The notes under the pieces: generated by a model
The model's input: only the letters and a program-made list of their open reading frames with translations
The model's database searches: none
Told to the model about the DNA's origin: nothing
Made by a program: the position numbers and the translations under genes
Source: Lamellibrachia columna
Taxonomy: Eukaryota; Annelida; Polychaeta; Sabellida; Siboglinidae
Assembly: GCA_963662155.1 (NCBI GenBank)
Contig: OY759265.1
Location: forward strand, 12,071,929 to 12,135,928
Direction: 5' to 3'
DNA length: 64,000 nucleotides
Part shown: positions 45,473 to 56,530 of the stretch, piece by piece
Position numbering within the stretch: the first letter of the stretch is position 1
Layout of the letters: each line of letters starts with the position of its first letter

Positions 45473-47077
45473 CGCCCAGCAAACACATAACATTTTTATA
45501 ACATTTGATAAAGGTTATATACATGTTATAACGAAAACATTTTTCAATAACATTTCGTAAATGTAAATAAAATGTTATGTAAAATTTCAGAAACATCATA
45601 CAGATGTTTTTAAGATAACGTAATTTTACATTTTTCAGTGATGTTTTTAAAACATCATCAAAACATTCCCATCAAACACAATAATGTTTTAAAAACATCA
45701 GAAAAATGTTTCCTCAAATGTCATAATAATGTTTTTTTAATGTTATAATGATATCAAAATGTGCCGACTTGGAAACATTTGAAAAACCTTTTTGAACAAT
45801 GTTTTATTAAAACATATATATAACATCATAAAAACATGTTTGACAAAGGAACATAAACATCACAAAAATTTTATTTTAATGTTTTATTAAAACATTTAAC
45901 TTTGAAAGGTATCAGAAAAGCTTTGATTTTATGGCTGAACCCAGCCAATACTATACTGCTTTAAAAACATCAGAATTTTTTTTCTAAAATGTCATAAAAA
46001 TGTTTTTTTTAAATGTTATAATAATATAAAAATGTGCCATCTTGGAAACATTTGAAAAATATTGTTGAACAATGTTTTATTAAAACATATATATAGCATC
46101 ATAACAAATTTTTGACAAAGGAACATAAACATCACAAAAATGTTATTTTAATGTTTTATTAAAACATTTCACTTTGAAAGGTATCAGAAAAGCTTTGATT
46201 TTATGGCTGAGCCAGCAAGCACAATACTGTTTAAAAAACATCAGAAAAATGTTTTCTAAAATGTCATAAAAATGTTTTTGTATATGCTATAATGATATAA
46301 AAATTTGCCATCTTGGAAACATTTGAAAAACATTGTTGAACAATGTTTTATTAAAATATATATATAACATCATAAAAACATTTTTGACAAAGGAACATAA
46401 CATCAAAAAAAAATTATTTTAATGTTTTATTAAAACATTTCACTTTGAAAGGTATCAGAAAAGCTTTCATTTTATGGCTGAGCCCAGCAAACACAATACT
46501 GTTTTAAAAACATAAGAATTTTTTTTCAAAAATGTAATAAATTTTTTTTTTTTAATGTTATAATAATATCAAAATGTGCCATCTTGGAAACATTTGAAAA
46601 ACCTTTTTGAACAATGTTTTATTAAAACATATATATAACATCATAAAAACATGTTTTATTAAAAATTTCACTTTGAAAGGTATCAAAAAAGCTATGATTT
46701 TATGGCTAAACCCAGCAAACACAATACTGTTTTAAAAACATCAGAAAAATGTTTTCTAAAATGTCATAAAAATGTTTTTTTAATGTAATAATAATATCAA
46801 AATGTGCCATCTTGGAAACATTTGAAAAACCTTTTTTGAACAATGTTTTATTAAAACATATATATAACATCATAAAAACATGTTTGACAAAGGAGCATAA
46901 CATCACAAAAATTTTATTTTAATGTTTTATTAAAACATTTCACTTTGAAAGGTATCAGAAAAGCTTTAATTTTATGGCTGAGCCCAGCAAACACAATACT
47001 GTTTTAAAAACATCAGAAATTTTTTTCAAAAATGTAATCAATTTTTTTTTTTTATGTTATAATAATATCAAAATGTG
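45473..47077. repeat. 271-bp AT-rich satellite array
   Basis: The marker ATGGCTGAGCCCAGCAAACA or close variants occurs near 45931, 46203, 46474, 46702 and 46974, giving periods of 272, 271, 228 and 272 bp. The short unit lacks about 43 bp around a GACAAAGGAACATAA block. Each unit is built of AACATTTT/AAAATGTT elements and contains the perfect palindrome AATGTTTTATTAAAACATT. The first ~460 bp are more diverged. The array ends abruptly at 47077, within a unit. Confidence 0.9.
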
Positions 47078-48320
47078 CGAAGCGAAGCCAGCGACAGCGA
47101 TTGATGTCGGCGGCAGCGCAAAACAAACAACACGTTGATACTCGTTCATTGACATTGTTCACCTAATGTTTCTTGAGAATTGTCAAAGCAATTCTAAGTA
47201 GGTTTAAGCAGGCCCAGTTGGCATTTTCCCCTGGCGGCAGAAATTCGGGATCCACGACCGACCGCGTTATATCCGAATCCGCGTAATATTACATTACATC
47301 GTAAATTTAATCGTTTTCGCGGCGCGAAACCAACGAAAATACGAATTCGTCATCCGCATATGAAACGATGTTAAGTGGTGCGTAATAAATGTATGCTTCG
47401 GTCGAGATCGGTTGAAAGACGAGGTGATACAATTATTAATTCTACCTATTGTATTTTTCTGTGTTTTATCAGCTTACATACTACGTTTGTCAAATCATAT
47501 ACGTTTTCGGCTGCTCAGGTCCAGGTTGTTATTTTCGATTCGTAGGCCTGTTGGTCCAGTACATCATCATCGTAGTAGATCTATTCCATAACAAAATACG
47601 TACGTGTGTTTTATTCAGTTCAAGAGTCAAGAGGGTGTGACATTTAAAAATAATACACGTTGATGCTAGTATACTCGTTTAATAAGTTCCATAAACTGCA
47701 TATTGCCGTATAAGATAATGGTGCAAGCACACGGGGCTTCGACAGCGTTCTTGGTCTTGGTGCAGCGGGCGGGGGTCGCTGTTGTTTAGTAGCTGCCTGG
47801 TGGCAGATATGAGAACACCTAACGCGCCTCGCTTACAGCGCGGTCCGAAGTCGTGGACCCCGACTACCGCGTTATAACAAGGCTCGACTGTAGATGCAAC
47901 GAGGTATGTAGCTAACTGATGAATAACCAAAAGTCACTTAGAATGTATTAGTATTACAAATGTATTGTTTTTCATTGTTAAACTTGATGTCAAGATCAAT
48001 CTCAAAATGCAGCACGCTGTCACATGTACTTTCCCAAATGTTATCCTTGTCAAATATAAGGCTAATCTACCAACTTAACACTGTGTAGATCTGAGACAGT
48101 TGTGTCCAGTGACATTACTTATTTTGTGTAATCATCACTATAGCAAGGGGTGGTATAGTAGTACTACACTACCCCTAGCAACACTAATTAAGTTCCAAGT
48201 TTCAACAGGGTTATCTGCCAGCTAGGGGTACTGTTGATCAACTGTCCATTTAGTAGGGGATTGGCCAACATATAACATCTGCCATGACTTATCTTCTGCA
48301 TCATTAGTTATAGAGGAAAT
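47078..48320. other. No gene recognised
   Basis: Right after the satellite the sequence turns CpG-rich (GAAGCGAAGCCAGCGACAGC and on) to about 47420. It contains the pogo-like terminus at 47800-47890. No exon is supported. The CpG-rich part could be promoter sequence for the genes to the right. Confidence 0.4.
47800..47890. mobile_element. pogo/Tigger-like terminus
   Basis: The reverse complement of 47850-47890 starts CAGTCGAGCCTTGTTATAAC, and the element end is followed by TA at 47891-47892. A related ACCGCGTTATA block lies near 47260-47270. A matching left terminus is not clear, so this is a partial element. Confidence 0.4.
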
Positions 48321-48829
48321 TTGTTTGAGCAGGATATAGACGCGTTGAGTGCCCATATGAAAAGAGCACGGAAACGGGAATATTGCAGAAGATGGATGTC
48401 GGAAAAGAGAATAAAGTCCAAAATAGATGCAGATACACGTGAATTAATTGGAGACACTTCCGAAAATGAAACACCAGAAGATGTGACAGAATTTCAAGAA
48501 AGCAATAATGACCAAGTTGAGCATAACACAAATGCTGAACATGACCACAGTGATGAACATGACCACAGTGTTGAACATGACCACAGTGATGAACATGACC
48601 ACAGTGATGAACATGACCACAGTGTTGAACATGACCACAGTGTTGAACATGACCACAGTGATGAACATGACCACAGTGTTGAACATGACCACAGTGATGA
48701 ACATGACCACCATAGTGACAATGTTACTAATGATGATTATGATGACAATGCATACAGTGATACTATTACTGATGACATCCCTACTGACAGGGAAGTAGAA
48801 TCATACAGTGAGAGTGAATCATCAGAAAG
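48321..48829 (+). CDS. ORF with His/Asp hexapeptide repeat
   Basis: The frame encodes a basic N-terminal segment (AHMKRARKREYCRRWMSEKR), an acidic stretch, ten tandem EHDHSD/EHDHSV hexapeptides, and an acidic Asp/Ser-rich end (YSESESSER). It ends at a possible donor (AAG/GTGAGG at 48830) or at TGA 48831-48833. The first in-frame ATG is at 48357; the open frame itself begins near 48321. I recognise no domain. It may be an upstream exon of the DUF4806-like gene, but the phase to 49622 does not fit, so at least one exon would have to lie between. Confidence 0.4.
48536..48713. repeat. 18-bp coding minisatellite
   Basis: Ten units of GAACATGACCACAGTGAT or ...GTT (18 bp) are in frame with the surrounding ORF. 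The units differ almost only at one base (GAT/GTT), changing Asp to Val at the sixth residue, so the array is young or homogenised. Both strands are open. Confidence 0.9.
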
Positions 48830-49200
48830 GTGAGGTCTGGCAGAAATCCTGCCGCCCAAATTGTGAAAAGACTCTTTGAAGAAATACAACATGAAGAGGA
48901 GTATACAACTCTACAAAGACATATTTATCATAGACGGCCAGATAATGCATACAGATCTAGTACTGTGAAGTGGTTTGTGTGGAGAATAGACAAGAAGACA
49001 CATACAAATGCAGGATTTACCATTCACCAGGAGCTTTATTTATGCACCCCTGTGATTCTCGGACTATTGGTGGCTGCACAGTGCGGAGAACAAACTATGA
49101 AATGAAAATTGTTGAAGGAAAAGTCCTAACTAAGAGATGTATAAGGATGGACTCTGGCAGTGACATTGTGTTTATTCAGCTCCTTCATGACTACTGAGGT
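48830..49200 (+). other. Coding-like segment with frame change
   Basis: Downstream of the repeat ORF, one frame (AAQIVKRLFEEIQHEEEYTT to about 48970) passes into a second frame (MHPCDSRTIGGCTVRRTNYE, CIRMDSGSDIVFIQLLHDY, stop at 49195-49197). The join suggests a frameshifted exon continuing the gene. No family is recognised. Confidence 0.3.
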
Positions 49201-49623
49201 ACACACGCACACACACATGCTTACTTTGTTAATGTCCTTTGTAAAAAATCATATTGTATTATGTTAATAGCCATGATATTTGAGCCACCTGTTATAGCTA
49301 ACATATTACAAACATTAAAATATAGAGATGAATAAAACATTCATATGTAATTTGTAAGGCATAGAAATGCATGCTGCACATGAAAACAAAATCAGTTTTC
49401 CAGAACCTATGTATCAACTGATAGAAGATTGGGCTATGTCATTGATTATGTATTAGTATGGGACAAAATTGTGGAATTCATTGAATGTCAGTGTAATTAA
49501 TATTAAATTTTTCAATTATTTTAAAGCATAGAGAAAATATAAGCTTTGCCTGTGTAAAACTGTACAAGCTGATTTGTAAACAGTTTTGATTTGATTTCAC
49601 ATCTCCTTGGTTTCACTGTAGCC
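49201..49623. other. No gene seen
   Basis: AT-rich stretch with a short CA run near 49203. It reads like an intron or 5' flank ending at the TTTCACTGTAG acceptor before 49622. Confidence 0.45.
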
Positions 49624-51269
49624 ATGCCATACTCTGTGGTTCTTTTCAAAGAAGGTGATGCTGTGGAAGTGGAATGCGTACCAACATCATGGATAGAAAA
49701 AAGAGAAGATGGGGTAAGTAATAAAAATGCAATTTTTGTGTGGAATACTAATTATGGCTTAATTGGTTATTTGCAGACATTACCCAGGCTGACTACGTAA
49801 GAATTTGTTTTAGTGGAGAGGGGGAGGGTTCGTGTAAAAACATTTGGGTTATATTTTGAGAAAACCCGTGACAGAAAACGCAGCCAAAATATCAAATAGC
49901 CAAACTTTTTGTCTCTCAATATGTATACTTAAATACATCTACAAATAGACAAAGATAAGGTCAGTTTGTTACATTAACTATTTAAAAAATGTTAGTTATC
50001 TTTGTCATATTTGTTTAACTTGGCAGAAAATTAACTACTGGCCATCTGGAAATGACCAGAAGAAGAAAATAAAGAGGAATGAAATGCCTGACAAGGCGCA
50101 GTGGACAGCATACAATGTTCGCATCATAGGCAAAACTGGTAATGCACATTATTCATAGTTACATATTAGATTCATGATATGTAAAGTAGAATATAGGAGG
50201 GGTGGTTTGTTGCAGTCATGTTCTCATGATAGAGAATTGTCAAAATGTGATTGTTTTTAGAATAAAAAATGCACCATTGGCTATTTTGTAATTAATTAGA
50301 AATGGAAAATGAGAAGGCCGACAACATTGTATATGCATGCTTTACAACAATTTACCAACAAATTAACTCATGCTATTGTCATCAACCCATTTGTGAGTGT
50401 GTGACAACAGGCTTCATTGATTCTAAATGTATTGTATACTGCCAACCAATAATTGTTAAACATTTGTCCATTTAGGCAAGGAGATCCTTTGTTTTTTTTG
50501 TAAGTTGAGACATTTTCCTGATTAATTCAGAGTACCCCGACTATGAGACAGCTTCCAAGTATGCGAAAAAGGCAGAGGATACATCTAATGTTGAGCCAGA
50601 TGAAGCACAGGGGAAGCGGCATTGCCGAAAGCCAAAACGCTACCAATCTCCTGATTCACCGGCAGTAGTTAGTGAAGAGTGTGGAGAAGATGGTAATGAA
50701 AATTAAAATGCCCCATCTCATATTTGCTTTTATCATCCAATATGTATATCTTCCCAGTAGAGCGGTCTGTAATGAGAGGTGTCTATATGTTACAGAATTT
50801 TAAAGATGACCAATACTTTTATCCAAACATTTGTACATGGCCTTTTTATTCAACTAAAATCAATTGTAAAATTTTATATCATACATTATTCAACATTCAT
50901 AAGTATAGTGTGTACATGTGTTTGCAACACATTTCTTATTCTACCTTATTTGATGGGAAGTTAATGTGGTGTACATGTTTTCTATTTTCACAAATGATTT
51001 TGAAATGTGATTTGTGGACATTCTGTTGTTATGAAAGACTTTGGTGTCTGATTCTGGACAAATATCAATTTGATTGTAGGTTTAATTTCAAGAACATATC
51101 GGTATTCTACCAAGACAAACTCTGTACAACCCTGAAAATAGTTTCAGATTCAGAAGTTGAGGAAACTCCAGATACTGTGGAAACAGTTGCACTCCCTCCA
51201 CCTCCTTTCAGTTTCTCAGGTAACAATTATACAAAAATACATAAAATATAGTTAATGTACAACAAAGGA

Positions 51270-51335
51270 CAGTGGAACTTGGTTAATCCTGACACCTTGA
51301 TACCCACTGTATGTGTCTGGATTAACGAGCTATGA
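51270..51335. mobile_element. Tigger-like terminal fragment
   Basis: CAGTGGAACTTGGTTAATCC at 51270 resembles a pogo/Tigger terminus, and TGGATTAACGAGC follows nearby. Only one end is recognisable. It lies in an intron of the DUF4806-like gene. Confidence 0.35.
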
Positions 51336-51883
51336 TTTTAATATCAAAAGTATCGTGCATTTACTGTACACATGTCTATCACACTTGTTGAATACTATAA
51401 CATAATATGGACATAAAATATCATCTGATTCACTTGTACAGGTCTAATGGCTATTTATTGAAGAAGTCTGAGTTTTGTCTGCTTGGTTTCTCTATATCTA
51501 CTATTGTAAGAATGTGATGTCTCTGTCCAAATGTATATCCTAAATATTTCATGTCACTGTGACTTTCATGTCAAATAAACTAATAGATAATAATATATAA
51601 TTGTAACATTTATGTTCAATACAGCACTGGATACTGAAAGTGGCAGTGATTTGCCCAGAGGTAAATCTTCTAAGCGTACAGAGCCACCACTTCGACCTAG
51701 TTGCAGTTCATCCCAGGCCCAACTTAAGCTGCCGCAAGTTCTCGGCAAACAACAACGTCCACAGGGTGATGGACTGCAAATAGAGAGTCCTGGCAGATCA
51801 CAGATGATGTCGAGCTCCTTCTGCATTCAAGGTACTCCTTTACGCTTCGTTACATGTAGGCCGTTTTAAGTGCTAATATACCA

Positions 51884-52190
51884 TTGGTCTTTCCCTACTC
51901 AGGGGACCCCATGGGAAAATTTGACACTGTTTTTATCCTCCTTGTCACCCCATTAAATAAGCATCATTCAATTAAATAAATGCCCCTTTTCTTACCATTT
52001 GGGGGTTGCTGGCAGGGGGAGGACCCAACTAAAATTGCTGGCATTGGTCATTCCATAATCAGGGAACCCCAAATGAAGATTTTACACTCTTTTTAGCCTT
52101 GGCACAATTCCCATAAATAAATGTACTTCTTTCTCACCCTTTGGGGATTGCTTGCAGGGGGAAGCCCCACCTAAAATTGCTTGCATCGAT
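51884..52190. repeat. Diverged tandem repeat in intron
   Basis: Two units of roughly 150 bp each carry ATTGGTCTTTCC/ATTGGTCATTCC, CAGGGGACCCC/CAGGGAACCCC and TTGCTGGCAGGGGGAGGACC/TTGCTTGCAGGGGGAAGCCC. They sit upstream of the coiled-coil exon. Confidence 0.65.
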
Positions 52191-53489
52191 TCAAGCGGAT
52201 ATAGTTGTCTCAATTTTTCAGTTCTGGCCAAGCTAGAGAAACTGGAGAAAACAATGCAGGAGATAAAATTATCTCTCGTCACTTCACAGCCAGATGATGA
52301 CTTGACAATAGACTCCATTCTGCCTAATGGCAAGAAACTGAACACACTCAATGAACTGAGCAATTTTGAAAAACAGTTGGGTGAAGATGATGACATAAGG
52401 AATTGATTTAGTATGTTTAAGATATGTTTGAGTCAATTATGAAGTGGCATTGCTTTTTTACTGTATTTTTGAAGAAACCTTAGAGTCTAAATTAATTTGG
52501 AAAGCTTTCTATACAGAACCTATTTCTAGGAATTATTGTGACATTTCAAATTATGCTTAAAGGTGTGAAATATAAATTATTTCATGAATGTATGAATATC
52601 AAAATGGTCCAGCTTCATAATTGTTTAGTCAATAATGTTTGTGTTCCTTCAAGACAAGTTCACTTAATATACCTACAGATACTCTGACTGTAACTGATTG
52701 TTGGTCCAACATTATAACATGGGAAGGAAAAGGTTAAAATAATTATAAAAAAAATAAATTACCTATTTATTATTGGTTTAGGAATACAAATTTGCTTGTG
52801 AGTGACAATAATGAGTTTCTGCAAGTGCATACATACATATGTACGTGTGTGCGCGCGTGCGTGCATGCATGCATGCAAACAATTTTATAATATAGAAATG
52901 ATCAAACTTTGTTCCTTTAAAATAGAGTTGTCATTTTATAGAAAATATATATTTATTTTACACAGATTCAAATTCTTTCGTCACTAGAGGGTGCAAGCCT
53001 TGCTAGATCCTGCAGGGCCATTATGCGGTCACTGATGACTCATGGCCTTATGAGTTTGTTCAGTGTTATGGGGCAAAAGGGAAAACTACCCTTTCGAGAC
53101 CATCTGCTGTGCAAAGTGGTCTCAAGTAAGTATATTTCCATTGACCTGTGTGCTTATTATATTATCATGATCTTACTATAAGCAATAGTTGTTTATTGAT
53201 TACTAAACAATTTTTTTTCTAACAAATTCCCTTAACTTACAAAATCGTGGGCGCATGAATACACAGCTATTTTTTGTAAATATTGACGGGCATCGCACAT
53301 GGGGGCATTTTGAAAGTGCTGGAGGCATGTGATTTTGATAAACGTTGGTGAGCATGTCAATGAGATGATGGCAGTTGCTGCACATTTATTTCAGAATTTT
53401 TGATGGTCAGGTTTTCTTATAATCAGACAAAACGTTAACATGGCCACCAATGCAATTCCCAACTGTGGTCTGACTCCAAATAGAGTGTC

Positions 53490-53969
53490 ATGGCAACGGA
53501 AACAGAAAACATGGATGTTGATTTTTGTAAAAAGTACACTGCAAAATTACAAGAAAAGGTGGTATTGTCTGCCAATGGGCAGTGTCAGTTGTGGACAGGG
53601 TGCAAAAAAGGGAAATTAAGTGACTATGGTGTGATTAATTGCCGTTTTGAGTGTGGCTACAGAACGGTTACAGTGCATCGTTTAAGTTATATGCTTGAAC
53701 ACAAAATGACACGTGTTGAACCTGGCTTAGATGCCAGTCATCTTTGTCATAACAGTCTGTGTCTGACAGCAAGTCATATCTCTATGGAGCCACATTCCAT
53801 AAATAACAACAGGCAATATTGTGTTAGTCAAAATGTATGCTTTGGTCATGCACCATATCCAAAGTGTATGTTGCAATTCAAGGTATTTCAATGGCAATGC
53901 AATAGTAAAACCTACATTTTTCTAGATGTGTTGAATCCTTCAGTTTTTTCAAAGTGTCGTCTGCTGTAG
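53490..53969 (+). CDS. His-Me finger nuclease-like protein
   Basis: An uninterrupted 159-codon frame from ATG 53490. It encodes CQLWTGCKKGKLSDYGVINC, VTVHRLSYMLEHK, then SHLCHNSLCLTASHISMEPH, SINNNRQYC and CFGHAPYPKC. The order matches the zinc-binding loop region of His-Me finger (HNH-type) endonucleases (zf-His_Me_endon), with the SHLCHN/C..HLS.E core and a second Cys/His cluster. The expected family end is reached at YPKC, and the remaining ~34 residues look read-through. Such proteins in animal genomes are mostly associated with mobile elements. It lies between the DUF4806-like gene (same strand) and the MULE transposase (opposite strand, converging). The start is the only upstream ATG in frame after a stop. 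Confidence 0.65.
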   Translation: MATETENMDVDFCKKYTAKLQEKVVLSANGQCQLWTGCKKGKLSDYGVINCRFECGYRTVTVHRLSYMLEHKMTRVEPGLDASHLCHNSLCLTASHISMEPHSINNNRQYCVSQNVCFGHAPYPKCMLQFKVFQWQCNSKTYIFLDVLNPSVFSKCRLL

Positions 53970-54193
53970 TCAATCTTATGCAGTTGTGTATGTCAGCCCA
54001 TGCTGAGTGATGTCTTCGAATGTCGATTGATGTATAGCTCACAAGATGGCACCATGTGCCAGTCATGGTCCATTGTCTGTTGGTGGTTTCTTGTATTGTG
54101 GTTGCAGGTCTATGAGTGATGAAACTGGGAGAAAGTAGAAAGTTCACATTTGTAAGAAGTGTTCTGTTTTCTGTTTGTTTCATAATCTACCCT

Positions 54194-56530
54194 CTACTTT
54201 CTGCTGCCATAACTGTGATCAGCAGACTTTCGTGATCGCAATGAATAAGGATGATCTTCCCTGTTTGCAGTTGGCAGTGTTGTCTTTCTGCGGCGACTCC
54301 TTGTGACCACTGGCTTAACTACTGCTGCTGGCGTTTCTGAAGCTGGCCTTTTCTTCCCTTTACGAGTAGATGGTTTTGGATCAAGCTGACACTTCAGGTA
54401 TCGATCTTCTGGACGGCGGTTTCTGTTTGAATCGAAGTAGTTCTGCATGCGCTTTAACTTGGTATGACGGATATGCAGACGCACTGATGATCGACGTTTG
54501 TATTGTCTCTGGTATTCCACCTCATGCTGGATTTGCTTGACAGCTCTAGCGACCTGTCCACCTCTCGTAATAGGACAATGTACATTCTCCAACTTGCGCA
54601 GCATTGAATTCCCCGCTCCATAATTTATGCGATCGATCACTGAACTCACTCGTCCATGTGCATTTCTACTGAATTTAACATTCTTCGGCAATGAAGCACT
54701 GAATGATCGGTTAATGGATTCATTCTTGTCAGTTGTAAGTCTGTGTCGTGTCATCTGGAGTGCTGAATTTCCAAGTCGCCTTTCTATTAATCCTTTAAGT
54801 GTTGCTCGGTCTTCATCTGTCATATTGAGTCGTGTCAGGCCACATGCCTTCAAATGCTGTGACCTTTTCCACCAGTTGTTTCGCTTGCCTCCACGACAGA
54901 CAATTCCATGTCGGTGGGTGACAGTTCTGACATGAGCCAGAATAACAGTCCAGTGTTGCTTGGATTATTTTTGGCATCTTAGTAGTTATCATTCTAATGT
55001 CACCAGCATAAAGTGTGACCTTTTCCACCAGTTGTTTCGCTTGCCTCCACGACAGACAATTCCATGTCGGTGGGTGACAGTTCTGACATGAGCCAGAATA
55101 ACAGTCCAGTGTTGCTTGGATTATCTTTGGCATCTTAGTAGTTATCATTCTAATGTCACCAGCATAAAGTGTAGATTTTCTGGCATCGTGTTCTTACATC
55201 CTCTGCAAAAATTTTCTTGTTTTCAGCTCTCACCATGGCATTCTCTCCCGGGAACATTCTGGATGAGAAAGATGCTCTCATGATATGTCAGAACTGTGTC
55301 TGACCGAGATGTGTTGTGTCAGCCTGCCGTTCTGCCGCGACTGTTGGCATGGCATCCTGTAACCCATGAAATGCTTTCGCATCACCGTCTGTTGCAACGA
55401 ATTTTAGTCCGACCTGTTGCTGGGCAAAGCTCACTCCGATTTGGCGGCCTATTTCATATTCTGACATTGGATCGACCACACGAATCGTGGCTGTACATCC
55501 TTGATGGCCTGTGCACGACACATTTTGACCTTGATTGCGAAGTGATGAGCCTAGTTTGCATAGCTTGTTTTCCATGTGAAAACCTAGAATCTCATGCTTG
55601 TCCGTCTGCCATTCAATCGCGGTTCCCACTTCTTGACTTGCACTCTGTCCACAACCGTAGCTGTTTTTCAGGGATGTTGAGTTGTACCTCACATCCATGC
55701 TTATATTGATTGGTGCATTTGCTGGAAGACCATGCAGAACATTTATCTCTGGTTTTTTCCCTCTTCTGCTGTAGGTCATCAGTCGTGGACTGAGAAGTAA
55801 TTGTGGCAACCCGGTTGGATGTCCTTTGCATCCCGCTTCGACTTGGGGGAGGTGTGTTTGTTGTGGGCAGAATGTGTCGCAACTTTGTGTTTCCCATCGT
55901 TGTATCTTGTAGTCCTACATGGATGGCTACATTTGGAGCACACGGTTTCTGACCACGACTGCCCGTGTTTACTTCGGAATACAGTTTATACATACGTGAC
56001 TTGTAGTGACAGGCTGTACAGGACAATGACTGTTGCCAACACAAACCACATTTTTTCTCATGTACTTCGAAGTGTGGAAGAATACATGTGTCCTCTCTGC
56101 TAGCATGCTCTTTAAAGCAATCATTCCACATTGCTGCATTTTTGTCCACACTAAGTAGACGCATTCCAGAAACTGCATGAGTATCTGTCTGTACGTCAGC
56201 TTGAAGATAGATGTCTGCTAGGTCAGGGCATTGATCAAGCTGTGGCCGTAGAATTTTGCTCGTGCCTGGCCGACCCTCTGCGTCTGAAACTGCCAGCAAT
56301 CCTGAAGGAGTGGTTTGCACCACTCTGTCAAAGTCATCCTGGCTTAGCCGTGGCAACCAAACCCCACTGCTAACCCCATTGGGTTCCTGTTGGATTGCTG
56401 CATCTGATGGTTTGTGGTAACAGTGGCCGGTCTTGAAGCCACCAATTTTCATCTTAATTCCACCAGCAGGTGGACATTTCTCCTCACTCTTTCTACTACT
56501 ACTACTACTATCATGTGTTGTCTCCTCCAT
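54194..56530 (-). pseudogene. MULE (Mutator-like) transposase, near full length
   Basis: From ATG 56530 the minus strand encodes the N-terminal block shared with the copies at 0-1.7 kb, then a zinc-binding region (CGLCWQQSLSCTACHYKSRM) and VAIHVGLQDTTMGNTKLRH. The catalytic core follows, with the first-Asp block INISMDVRYNSTSLKN, KHEILGFHMENKLC and the second-Asp block LKFVATDGDAKAFHGL. The C-terminal part is near 54800-54500 (DKNESINRSFSASLPKN, NAHGRVSSVIDRINYG). Lesions: a one-base frameshift in an A6 run (T6 at 55753-55758), TGA at 55288-55290 after HLGQTQF, a frameshift near 55185-55200, and an in-frame 156-bp duplication. It ends with a basic tail (KPVVTRSRRRKTTL) and a stop at 54194. 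Family: MULE, metazoan type. Confidence 0.8.
54861..55172. repeat. Perfect 156-bp tandem duplication
   Basis: GACCTTTTCCACCAGTTGTT begins both 54861 and 55017, and the 156-bp units differ at one base (TTATTTTTGG versus TTATCTTTGG). 156 is 52 codons, so the transposase frame is kept and a segment with QNCHPPTWNCLSWRQAKQLV appears twice. The single mismatch implies a recent event or an assembly artefact. Confidence 0.9.

Larger units (their letters stand above)
49624..53125 (+). pseudogene. DUF4806-like gene, seven exons
   Basis: Exons 49624-49713, 50027-50138, 50531-50692, 51148-51219, 51625-51831, 52222-52403 and 52966-53125 join in phase. The first encodes VVLFKEGDAVEVECVPTSWI, and the second starts KINYWP and ends AYNVRIIG; this is the N-terminal module (YWP, Y.VR) of a family widespread in metazoan genomes. 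Low-complexity Ser/Pro/Gln exons and a short coiled coil (LAKLEKLEKTMQEI) follow. The last exon (SCRAIMRSLMTHG, GQKGKLPFRDHLLCKVV) resembles the DUF4806 core. After exon 6 the expected GT donor is missing and TGA follows at once. The last phase-1 donor at 53126 has only a weak terminal exon candidate (53395-53438). The locus may therefore be inactive; alternatively exon 6 is an alternative terminus. Confidence 0.55.

Noticed and set aside
48444..48721. Minus-strand frames with repeated VVMFNT or WSCSSL
   Set aside because: Antisense of the 18-bp coding minisatellite; the plus strand has the better flanking coding sequence.
53395..53438. Terminal exon of the DUF4806-like gene
   Set aside because: It is in phase after a TTTCAG acceptor, but its 14 residues resemble nothing in the family and the stretch is short enough to be chance.
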